Assembly: GCF_900540665.1 (NCBI RefSeq)
Contig: NZ_UQGV01000084.1
Coordinates: 1-9,046 of the forward strand
Direction of reading: 5' to 3'
DNA from: an uncultured Catenibacterium sp.
GTDB lineage: Bacteria; Bacillota_I; Bacilli_A; Erysipelotrichales; Coprobacillaceae
Length of the DNA: 9,046 nt
This document shows, one piece after another, positions 1 to 5,722 of the stretch. How positions within the stretch are numbered: position 1 is the stretch's first letter; each line of letters opens with the position of its first letter. The position numbers were made by a program, and so were the translations under genes. Under the pieces are notes generated by a model. That model was not told the DNA's origin. It did no database searches and saw only the letters and a list, made by a program, of their open reading frames with translations.

Positions 1-12
1 GGCGCAGAATTA

Positions 13-80
13 GTGATTTTTCCTAGAATTGACACTTTTTCTCGTCTACCCTATTGATCAGACTTGTTTAGAAAAATCAC
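13..80. repeat. 10-bp inverted repeat, arms 48 bases apart, in non-coding left edge
   Basis: GTGATTTTTC at 13-22 is the exact reverse complement of GAAAAATCAC at 71-80, with 48 bases between. No open reading frame of useful length with a start and SD runs through bases 1-140 on either strand; a minus-strand SD-like AGGAGGTGA lies at about 77-85, but the GTG inside it reaches a stop after nine codons. The arms could be the remains of an insertion-sequence end or the base of a long RNA stem. They are AT-rich, so chance is possible. I do not recognise the sequence. Confidence 0.3.
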
Positions 81-111
81 CTCCTGCAACCGCTAGTTGA
101 CATATTTACAG

Positions 112-141
112 CCTGAATTGGTAGAAGGAAACTACTATAAT
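112..141 (+). promoter_or_regulatory. Possible promoter of the XRE regulator gene
   Basis: A perfect -10 hexamer TATAAT lies at 136-141, about 30 bases before the chosen start codon. The -35 position (about 112-118, CCTGAAT) is a poor match. A perfect TTGACA lies at 97-102 but is 33 bases upstream of the -10, too far to pair with it, and no good -10 lies 16-18 bases after it. The promoter is therefore weak by consensus or activator-dependent. Confidence 0.35.
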
Positions 142-173
142 TGGTATATTTGGTATGTAAGGAGGAGATGATG

Positions 174-1133
174 ATGATTCTTGCTGATAAGATTATAGAA
201 GAAAGAAAAAAGAATGGCTGGTCACAGGAAGAACTCGCAAGTAAGTTAGGTGTATCTAGACAAGCTGTTTCTAAATGGGAAAGTGCAGGATCTATACCAG
301 ATCTGCAAAGAATACTTCAGATGTCTGAACTATTTGGTGTGACTACTGATTATTTACTGAAGGATGAAATAGAAGAAGAACCACTGAATGAATATGTTGA
401 AACAAAAACAATCAAGGTAAGTATGGAAGAAGCCAATCAATATCTTGATATGAAAAGTAGAGGTTCAAGAATAGTCGCAAATGCAACGAGTCTATGTATA
501 TTAAGCCCTGTACCTCTTATAGTATTAGGTACAATGACAGAAGATCATGCACTTGTAGCTTTTAGTTTAGTATTTCTTCTTATACTAGTCGCAATAGCTG
601 TCTATCTATTTGTGAATTATGGAATACGTGATGCTTCTATGCAACATCTAGAAAAAGAAATCTTTGAAACAGAATATGATGTATCAGGTATGGTACGTGA
701 AAGAAGAAATCAATATGAATCTGCATACATAAGAAATATTGCGATAGGTGTTGTACTTTGTATTCTTTCTGTCATTCCTACTATTATGACAGGTGTGATG
801 GAGGCGGATGACAGTATTAGTGGTATATCTGTAGGTATATTACTTGTTATTGTTTCTATAGGGGTCAATATTCTTATTCGTGCAGGTATGATCAAGTCTA
901 GTTATGATACTTTATTGCAAGAGGGCGAGTATACAAAAGAAGAGAAACATTGGAAAAAGAAGACAGATGCTTTTTCAGGTGCTTACTGGTGTTTAATAGT
1001 CGCATTATATCTTGGATGGAGTTTCTGGACAAATAACTGGAAGTTCACATGGATTATATGGCCAGTGGCTGGAGGATTATATGCAGCAGTGCTTGGTATG
1101 GTGAAAATGACTATAGATGGTAGAGAGAAGTAG
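174..1133 (+). CDS. XRE-family transcriptional regulator with multi-pass membrane C-terminus
   Basis: 319 residues. Residues 4-62 form an XRE/Cro-type helix-turn-helix; the recognition region is SQEELASKLGVSRQAVSKWE (17-36), followed by the usual IPDLQRILQMSELFGVTTDYLL stretch that closes the domain. A charged linker (63-98) follows. About six hydrophobic segments come next, in three hairpin-like pairs: roughly 100-120 and 127-148, 188-207 and 218-238, 270-286 and 292-310. This suggests a membrane-anchored DNA-binding regulator, a layout common in Firmicutes, where the signal and targets are usually unknown. Start choice: three consecutive ATG codons (168, 171, 174) follow GGAGG at 161-165. 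The third gives 8-base spacing and the family-like N-terminus MILADKII; 171 is the alternative. The gene is monocistronic, with a terminator directly after it, so it is not part of the lar operon. The family call is firm; the target genes are unknown. Confidence 0.85.
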   Translation: MILADKIIEERKKNGWSQEELASKLGVSRQAVSKWESAGSIPDLQRILQMSELFGVTTDYLLKDEIEEEPLNEYVETKTIKVSMEEANQYLDMKSRGSRIVANATSLCILSPVPLIVLGTMTEDHALVAFSLVFLLILVAIAVYLFVNYGIRDASMQHLEKEIFETEYDVSGMVRERRNQYESAYIRNIAIGVVLCILSVIPTIMTGVMEADDSISGISVGILLVIVSIGVNILIRAGMIKSSYDTLLQEGEYTKEEKHWKKKTDAFSGAYWCLIVALYLGWSFWTNNWKFTWIIWPVAGGLYAAVLGMVKMTIDGREK

Positions 1134-1159
1134 TTCTTAAAATAATTATTAGAAAAGTG

Positions 1160-1193
1160 ATAGTTCGCAAGTTTTCTTGTGAACTATTTTTTT
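1160..1193 (+). terminator. Rho-independent terminator of the XRE gene
   Basis: A 12-bp stem pairs ATAGTTCGCAAG (1160-1171) with CTTGTGAACTAT (1176-1187), with one G·U pair and a TTTT loop, followed by a run of seven T (1187-1193). It begins 26 bases after the stop codon of the regulator gene and separates that gene from the lar operon. Confidence 0.85.
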
Positions 1194-1206
1194 CTCATTG
1201 TATAAT
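1177..1206 (+). promoter_or_regulatory. Alternative sigma-A-like promoter for the lar operon
   Basis: TATAAT at 1201-1206 is preceded after 18 bases by TTGTGA at 1177-1182, which lies inside the right arm of the upstream terminator. Starting near 1213, its transcript would carry a roughly 58-base leader containing the palindrome at 1225-1246 before larB. The -35 match is only partial. It competes with, or supplements, the MerR-like promoter just downstream. Confidence 0.4.
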
Positions 1207-1221
1207 GAATATACAAAACAT

Positions 1222-1252
1222 TTGACACTAAACCAGGGTTTAATGTTACCCT
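1222..1252 (+). promoter_or_regulatory. MerR-type operator/promoter upstream of larB
   Basis: Perfect -35 TTGACA (1222-1227) and a weak -10 TACCCT (1247-1252) are separated by 19 bases, longer than the usual 17. The spacer and its flanks are filled by a dyad, ACACTAAACC (1225-1234) and GGTTTAATGT (1237-1246), matching at 9 of 10 positions around a central AG. An overlong spacer carrying a centred dyad is the hallmark of promoters that MerR-family regulators activate by twisting the DNA. Transcription would start near 1258-1260, putting the SD (AGGTGG, 1258-1263) almost at the 5' end, which is unusual. A second small inverted repeat, AGGGT (1235-1239) and ACCCT (1248-1252), overlaps it. No MerR gene is visible in the window. 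Confidence 0.55.
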
Positions 1253-1270
1253 AATAAAGGTGGTGATTGT

Positions 1271-2014
1271 ATGGAAACAAAAGAAATACTAGAAAAAGTT
1301 AAAACAGGAGAACTATCTGTAGAAGAAGCTGAACAATTCTTTAAGAAATCTGCTTTTGAAGAATTAGGTTATGCGAAATTAGATACAAATAGAGAAATAC
1401 GTTCAGGATTTCAGGAAGTGATTTATTGCCAGGGAAAAGCAGATGATCACTTAGTCGGTATTGTGAGAAAACTTTATGAGGTTCAGGGAGAAGTATTTGG
1501 GACAAGAGCCTCAATACATCAATATGAACTCTTAAAGAATGAATTTCCTGAACTAGAATATGATCCATTGTCACATATTATTAAGATAGAAAAAGAAAAG
1601 GAACATAAAGGGAAGATTGTTGTATGTAGTGCTGGTACGGCAGATCTTAATGTTGCTGAAGAAGCAGCACAGACAGCTGAATTCTTTGGGAGTCATGTAG
1701 AACGTTTGTATGATGTAGGGGTGAGTGGTATTCATCGCTTATTATCTAAATTAGATATCTTGCAATCTGCAAGATGTATTATTGCGGTGGCAGGAATGGA
1801 AGGAGCTCTTGCAAGTGTCATAGGTGGTTTAGTAGACTGTCCTGTTATTGCAGTACCTACATCAGTGGGTTATGGAGCCAGCTTTCATGGTGTCAGTGCT
1901 TTACTTACAATGATTAATTCCTGCGCCAATGGTATTGCGGTAGTGAATATTGATAATGGCTATGGTGCAGGTTATATCGCAACTCAGATTAATAGAACGG
2001 GGGAATCAAAATGA
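1271..2014 (+). CDS. larB: LarB, nickel-pincer cofactor biosynthesis carboxylase/hydrolase
   Basis: 247 residues, the normal LarB length. LarB carries out the first committed step of NPN cofactor synthesis: it carboxylates the pyridinium ring of nicotinic acid adenine dinucleotide at C5 and hydrolyses the phosphoanhydride, giving pyridinium-3,5-biscarboxylic acid mononucleotide and AMP. It acts in the cytosol. The N-terminal 100 residues are the LarB-specific part. From about 115 the protein resembles PurE (AIR carboxylase): VVCSAGTADLNVAEEA (117-132), the VGVSGIHRLL loop (149-158), VAGMEGALASVIGGL (173-187) and PTSVGYGASFHG (196-207). Cys218 in NSCANGIAVVNIDNGYGAG matches the C-terminal cysteine described as catalytic in Lactobacillus LarB. 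The SD AGGTGG (1258-1263) is 7 bases before ATG. The stop overlaps the larC start as ATGA (2011-2014), implying translational coupling. It is the first gene of the operon. Confidence 0.95.
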   Translation: METKEILEKVKTGELSVEEAEQFFKKSAFEELGYAKLDTNREIRSGFQEVIYCQGKADDHLVGIVRKLYEVQGEVFGTRASIHQYELLKNEFPELEYDPLSHIIKIEKEKEHKGKIVVCSAGTADLNVAEEAAQTAEFFGSHVERLYDVGVSGIHRLLSKLDILQSARCIIAVAGMEGALASVIGGLVDCPVIAVPTSVGYGASFHGVSALLTMINSCANGIAVVNIDNGYGAGYIATQINRTGESK

Positions 2015-2805
2015 ATCAATTATATTTAGAATGTTATTCTGGAATAAGTGGAGATATGTTTGTCGCAAGCTTACTTGATTTAGGGGCTTCACAAAAAGTA
2101 TTAGAAGAAGTTCTTTCATCATTATCTCTTACAGGGTTTAAAACTGAAATCACAAGAGTCAATAAATCAGGACTTGATGTCTGTGATTTTAATGTTGTAT
2201 TAGAACATGATAATCATGATCATGATATGAATTACTTATATGGTGAACATACACATCATGAACATCACCATCATCATGAACATCGTCACTTGCATGATAT
2301 TTTACATATCATTGATCATGCACAAATGACAGATCATGCTAAAGAATTGGCTAAAAAGATCTTCACTATTTTAGGTGAAGCAGAGGCCAAAGCTCATGGT
2401 ACTTCTATTGAAGAAGTCCATTTTCATGAAGTAGGAGCTGTAGATTCTATTGTGGATATTATTTCTGCAACGGTATGTTTTGATGATTTAGGTATTGATG
2501 AAGTCTATATTCCTGTTATTTATGAAGGAACAGGTACTGTACATTGTGCTCATGGAACACTTCCTATTCCAGTTCCTGCAGTGAATAATATTGTATCGAG
2601 TCATCATCTACCTCTTCATATTGATACTATCAAAGGAGAACTTGTAACACCTACAGGTGCTGCTATCGCTTCTGCTATAGTAACAGATACTGTATTGCCT
2701 GAAACATTTACTATTAAGAAAACAGGTGTAGGAGCAGGTAAGCGTGCTTATGAAAGACCAAGCTTACTTCGTGCAATGTTGATTGAAACAGATCCCAGGC
2801 ACTGA
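2011..2805 (+). CDS. larC: LarC N-terminal part (LarC1), nickel-inserting cyclometallase
   Basis: 264 residues if read to its own TGA; about 411 residues if ribosomes shift +1 into the frame at 2783-3247. LarC (formerly DUF111) inserts nickel into the sulfur-bearing pincer nucleotide in a CTP-dependent reaction, the last step of NPN synthesis. Visible motifs: N-terminal ECYSGISGDM (7-16), HFHEVGAVDSIVDI (137-150), GTGTVHCAHGTLPIPVPA (173-190) and GELVTPTGAA (209-218). A histidine-rich insert spans about 66-103 (16 His in 38 residues, including HHEHHHHHEHRH at 82-93), a probable nickel-binding or storage stretch. The SD GGGGG (1999-2003) is 7 bases before ATG. The last codons, GAT CCC AGG CAC TGA, hold the only CCC and the only AGG of this frame. 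LarC made from two frames is known in Lactobacillus plantarum, so I read this as functional, not a pseudogene. Confidence 0.93.
   Translation: MNQLYLECYSGISGDMFVASLLDLGASQKVLEEVLSSLSLTGFKTEITRVNKSGLDVCDFNVVLEHDNHDHDMNYLYGEHTHHEHHHHHEHRHLHDILHIIDHAQMTDHAKELAKKIFTILGEAEAKAHGTSIEEVHFHEVGAVDSIVDIISATVCFDDLGIDEVYIPVIYEGTGTVHCAHGTLPIPVPAVNNIVSSHHLPLHIDTIKGELVTPTGAAIASAIVTDTVLPETFTIKKTGVGAGKRAYERPSLLRAMLIETDPRH
2783..2805 (+). promoter_or_regulatory. larC: Probable programmed +1 ribosomal frameshift site in larC
   Basis: The larC1 frame ends with TGA at 2803-2805. The downstream frame is opened by a TGA at 2780-2782, so the switch must happen within these 23 bases. The frame difference is +1 (or -2). 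The best slip point is CCC AGG at 2794-2799: a proline tRNA on CCC (2794-2796) can re-pair with CCA (2795-2797) while the rare AGG codon or the nearby stop delays the A site. Reading would continue as GGC ACT GAT CAA. No clear upstream SD-like stimulator or downstream stable hairpin is visible. The ratio of LarC1 to full-length LarC would be set here. Confidence 0.75.
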
Positions 2806-3247
2806 TCAAGTATGTAAGCTAGAAACTAATATTGATGATAGTACAGGAGAAGTATTAGGGCATGTGATGGAATTATTAATGAAGCATGGCGCAAAGGATG
2901 TACACTATATTCCTGTAATGATGAAAAAGAACAGACCTGCTTATTTACTCAATGTATTATGTGACGAAAGTAAAAGAAAAGAATTAGAGACAATCATTTT
3001 TAAAGAAACAAGCACTATTGGTATTAGACGTACTTACATGGAACGTACAGTTCTTCAAAGAACTTTTGAAACAATTTCTACTCCCCTTGGTGATGCTGTA
3101 TTTAAAGTGGTAGATATAGATGGAGAGAAAAGAGCGTATCCTGAATATGAAAGTGCGAAGTTACTAAGTGAAAAACACAATTTATCTATTATAGATGTTT
3201 ATCAATTGTTGGAAAGGGGTTATTATGAAACTGTCAACCATCATTGA
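2783..3247 (+). CDS. larC: LarC C-terminal part (LarC2), translated by +1 frameshift from larC1
   Basis: This open frame supplies the C-terminal domain of LarC. In the predicted fusion it contributes about 149 residues from GGC at 2798 onward, beginning GTDQVCKLETNIDD; LETNIDD is the typical LarC junction motif after the N-terminal domain. The domain continues with VHYIPVMMKKNRPAYLLNV, typical of DUF111 C-termini, and the TIGIRR motif near the middle. In L. plantarum LarC this half provides the nickel-binding and oligomerising part, and the full-length form is the active one. No SD precedes the only nearby in-frame start-like codon (TTG 2783), so independent initiation is unlikely. The last 23 bases overlap the start of larE. 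A sequencing error is the alternative to frameshifting, but the location matches the known split in this family. Confidence 0.88.
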   Translation: MKQIPGTDQVCKLETNIDDSTGEVLGHVMELLMKHGAKDVHYIPVMMKKNRPAYLLNVLCDESKRKELETIIFKETSTIGIRRTYMERTVLQRTFETISTPLGDAVFKVVDIDGEKRAYPEYESAKLLSEKHNLSIIDVYQLLERGYYETVNHH

Positions 3248-4025
3248 TGTATATGTTCATGAGGATGTTATGATTGCTTTTTCAGGTGGAGTAGATAGTA
3301 CACTCTTATTAAAAATGGCAGTTGAAGCATCACAAAAGTATCATACTCGTGTTTATGCGGTGACTATTCAAACAGCTCTTCATCCTGTTATGGAGGCAGA
3401 TGAAGCCAAGAGAATGGCTGAAGAAATAGGGGCCATTCATAAAGTTATTCATGTAGATGAATTAGAAGGTGCAGGAATAGAGAATAATCCTGTGGATCGC
3501 TGTTATTTATGCAAGAAGTATATGTTTGCTCAAGTGAAGGAATTAGCACATAGTTTAGGTGTTTCTACTATTCTTGAAGGTACAAACGCAGATGATTTAA
3601 AACAATATCGTCCTGGTATTAAAGCCATTCAGGAATTAGGATTACATAGTCCATTACTTGAAGCGAATATGACTAAAAAAGAAATCAGAGAATTGGCTGG
3701 TACTTATGATTTAAAAGCAGCTAATAAGCCTTCTTCACCATGTTTGGCGACAAGATTTCCTTATCATACTTTACTTAATTATGAGGAAATGCGTAAAGTA
3801 GAAAAGATTGAAGATTATCTTCATGCATGTGGTTTCTATAATGTACGCGCAAGAATACATAATGACTTAGTACGTTTAGAAATTGACCAGGATACTTTTA
3901 TGAAATGTATGGATAAACGTCAAGAGATTGTCTTATTTATTAAAGAATTAGGATATGACTATGTAACACTTGATCTAGAAGGATTTAGAAGTGGTAGTCA
4001 AGATATTAAACTGGAGGAAAAATAA
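3225..4025 (+). CDS. larE: LarE, ATP-dependent sulfur transferase of NPN cofactor synthesis (three-cysteine type)
   Basis: 266 residues. LarE is a PP-loop ATP pyrophosphatase-family enzyme that adenylates the carboxylates made by LarB and replaces them with thiocarboxylates. The PP-loop is SGGVDS at 20-25, and the GTNADD motif is at 119-124. Cysteines Cys93 and Cys96 (RCYLCK) and Cys173 (SPCLATRFPY) form a CxxC...C set. In L. plantarum LarE a single cysteine equivalent to Cys173 gives up its own sulfur. Homologues with all three cysteines, such as that of Thermotoga maritima, bind a [4Fe-4S] cluster and are thought to act catalytically; this protein fits that second type. Start: ATG 3225 has a strong SD (GGAAAGGGG, 3211-3219); an in-frame ATG at 3195 lies before the SD inside larC and is rejected. 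The gene overlaps larC by 23 bases and ends 1 base before larMN. Confidence 0.94.
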   Translation: MKLSTIIDVYVHEDVMIAFSGGVDSTLLLKMAVEASQKYHTRVYAVTIQTALHPVMEADEAKRMAEEIGAIHKVIHVDELEGAGIENNPVDRCYLCKKYMFAQVKELAHSLGVSTILEGTNADDLKQYRPGIKAIQELGLHSPLLEANMTKKEIRELAGTYDLKAANKPSSPCLATRFPYHTLLNYEEMRKVEKIEDYLHACGFYNVRARIHNDLVRLEIDQDTFMKCMDKRQEIVLFIKELGYDYVTLDLEGFRSGSQDIKLEEK

Positions 4026-4026
4026 T

Positions 4027-5013
4027 ATGCATATGGCTGACGCCTTAGTCTCACCTGCTGTTGCGACAACGATGTATCTGGCATCAGGTGCAATGACTAT
4101 TTATTCAATTAAAAAACTAGAAGAAGAAAATGATCCACAGAAACTCCCAATGATGGGTGTCATGGGCGCCTTTGTCTTTGCAGCCCAGATGATCAATTTC
4201 ACTATCCCAGGAACAGGTTCTTCAGGACACTTAACAGGAGGACTCATGTTAACAGCGTTACTTGGTCCTTATGCAGGTTTCTTAACGATGGTAGGTATAC
4301 TGGCAATACAATGTCTGCTTTTTGCGGATGGTGGGTTACTTGCCCTAGGATGTAATATATGGAATATGGCATTTTATGGCTGTTTTATCTCATCGATGTT
4401 GATATTTAAGCCGATCATCAGTAAAAAATTATCTAAGAAGAATTTGATGATTGCCTCTATCTTAGGCTCTATCATCTCTTTACAATTAGGTGCTTTCTCA
4501 GTAGTTGTAGAAACAGAATTATCAGGTATTACAGCACTCCCATGGAACTTATTTATTGGTGTGATGCAGCCTATTCATCTTGCGATAGGTGCAGTAGAAG
4601 GTATTATTACAGGTTTAGTTCTATCATTTATTTATGAAGCACGTCCAGAACTGATTTGGCAGGGGCATACAACTAAACTGGCAAAAACATCTAAAAAGAA
4701 GCTTCTTGCACTTTTGGGTGGTCTATCAGTGGCCGTTGCTGGAATCTTATCAATATTCGCAAGTGCTTTTCCTGATGGATTAGAATGGTCTATTTTACAG
4801 TTAACGGGTTCTACAGAACTACAACATAAAGGTGCTCTTTATTCATTGTCTTCACATGTTCAGGAACTCACTGTATTATTACCTGACTATAATATTGCAG
4901 GACACGAATCAATACTAGGTGGGATGTTTGCAGGAATTATTGGAGTTTTAGTTGTTATAGGGCTCTATATGCTCATTCATCGTTATCATGAAAAACATAC
5001 AGAAAGCCATTAA
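4027..5013 (+). CDS. larMN: LarMN: nickel ECF transporter substrate-binding subunit (NikM-NikN fusion)
   Basis: 328 residues, integral membrane protein. The first 205 or so residues are the CbiM/NikM S-component, with several hydrophobic helices and the conserved SGHLTGGLMLTALLGPYAG (66-84), including His68. The last 100 residues (about 225-328) are a NikN/PDGLE-type domain, with PDGLE at 249-253, flanked by hydrophobic segments near 226-246 and 297-316. Family members bind the metal through the free N-terminus plus His2 and further histidines. That settles the start: ATG 4027 gives Met-His-Met-Ala-Asp-Ala, puts histidine at position 2, and follows SD GGAGG (4013-4017) by 9 bases. An upstream in-frame GTG at 3991 would destroy this site. 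Neighbouring larQ and larO complete the importer, and co-transcription with larBCE says the substrate is nickel; cobalt cannot be excluded from sequence alone. Confidence 0.92.
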   Translation: MHMADALVSPAVATTMYLASGAMTIYSIKKLEEENDPQKLPMMGVMGAFVFAAQMINFTIPGTGSSGHLTGGLMLTALLGPYAGFLTMVGILAIQCLLFADGGLLALGCNIWNMAFYGCFISSMLIFKPIISKKLSKKNLMIASILGSIISLQLGAFSVVVETELSGITALPWNLFIGVMQPIHLAIGAVEGIITGLVLSFIYEARPELIWQGHTTKLAKTSKKKLLALLGGLSVAVAGILSIFASAFPDGLEWSILQLTGSTELQHKGALYSLSSHVQELTVLLPDYNIAGHESILGGMFAGIIGVLVVIGLYMLIHRYHEKHTESH

Positions 5014-5722
5014 GAGAGTGCATCAAATTGATGCACTTTCTAAGCGTACAACCATTCTTTCTACCATTCATCCCACTTATAAGATTTTGATTGTATTATT
5101 TTATTTGATAATCACTGCTTCTTATTCTATTCATGATCTCTATATCTTAGTGATGTTTTTACCATTACTCTTATTTTCATTATTAGGAGAAATCAATTTA
5201 TTCAAATGTCTAGGAGAACTCAAACCATTAGTGGCTTTATTACTCTTTATGGGAACACCGTTCTTATTCTTTAAGGGATATGGAATCACAAGTTTTATTG
5301 TGCTCGCATTAAAAGGAATATTTGCCTTACTATTCTCTTACATATTGATGACCACAACATCTATGGAGGAACTCTGTATAGGGTTATCTAAACTAAGAGT
5401 GCCTCAATCTCTTATTGTCGTCATCATGTTAATTCAGAGATATCTTATTCTTTTCTTTAAAGAAACAGATAAAACTTTGCTTGCCTATAGCTTACGTGCA
5501 CCAGGGCAGAAAGGTATTTCTATAAAGACATGGGGAACATTAGTTGGTTCAATGATGCTTCGTTCCATTGATCGTGCCATGAATGTCTATCAATCCATGA
5601 TGTTAAGAGGCTTTAAAGGAATGATGCCCTTCCAATCACAAAAATATGATAAAAAATTAGGTAGACTCACATTTGGTATTATGTGTGTATTGTTAGTAGT
5701 CTTGAAAGGAGTGACAATATGA
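4988..5722 (+). CDS. larQ: LarQ: ECF transporter transmembrane (T) component, CbiQ/NikQ family
   Basis: 244 residues with about five to six hydrophobic segments (roughly 32-47, 51-67, 77-95, 101-122, 140-157, 227-242). This is the scaffold subunit linking LarMN to the ATPase LarO. Between the last segments lie the two short arginine motifs typical of EcfT/CbiQ coupling helices: SLRAPG (168-173) and MMLRGFKG (204-211), which contact the ATPase. The start at ATG 4988 overlaps the last 26 bases of larMN and has no recognisable SD, so initiation probably depends on ribosomes arriving from larMN. In-frame GTG 5018 is a shorter alternative, but the N-terminal residues through HQIDALSKRT resemble those of other CbiQ proteins. 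Codons 9-18 lie within a strong hairpin (5013-5041). It overlaps larO by 4 bases. Confidence 0.9.
   Translation: MKNIQKAIKRVHQIDALSKRTTILSTIHPTYKILIVLFYLIITASYSIHDLYILVMFLPLLLFSLLGEINLFKCLGELKPLVALLLFMGTPFLFFKGYGITSFIVLALKGIFALLFSYILMTTTSMEELCIGLSKLRVPQSLIVVIMLIQRYLILFFKETDKTLLAYSLRAPGQKGISIKTWGTLVGSMMLRSIDRAMNVYQSMMLRGFKGMMPFQSQKYDKKLGRLTFGIMCVLLVVLKGVTI
5013..5041 (+). other. Strong hairpin at the larMN stop codon, within early larQ codons
   Basis: AGAGAGTGCATCA (5013-5025) pairs with TGATGCACTTTCT (5029-5041) over 13 bp, including one G·U pair, around a 3-base loop AAT. No T-run follows (AAGCG comes next), so it is not a normal terminator. It starts at the last base of the larMN stop codon (5011-5013) and lies 25 bases after the larQ ATG. 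It could tune larQ translation relative to larMN, stall ribosomes near the junction, or protect or process the mRNA. Function is inferred only from position. Confidence 0.6.

Noticed and set aside
710..895. Minus-strand open frame of 61 codons
   Set aside because: It lies wholly inside the membrane part of the XRE regulator gene; there is no SD, and its hydrophobic repetitive composition mirrors the sense strand.
1201..1270. Nickel/cobalt (NiCo) or cobalamin riboswitch upstream of larB
   Set aside because: Only about 58-70 bases separate promoter and start codon, too short and without the required multi-helix junction; the structure present is better read as a DNA operator.
1341..1574. Minus-strand open frame of 77 codons
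   Set aside because: It is antisense to larB, a confidently recognised gene, with no recognisable domain or start signal.
2011..3247. larC as a broken pseudogene
   Set aside because: The break sits at the position where LarC genes are known to be split, the two frames overlap by only 23 bases around a plausible slip site, both halves keep their motifs, and the surrounding operon is intact.
4027..5722. Cobalt importer for vitamin B12 synthesis (CbiMNQO)
   Set aside because: The protein families are the same, but no cobalamin genes are present and the coupling is to larBCE, which favours nickel.
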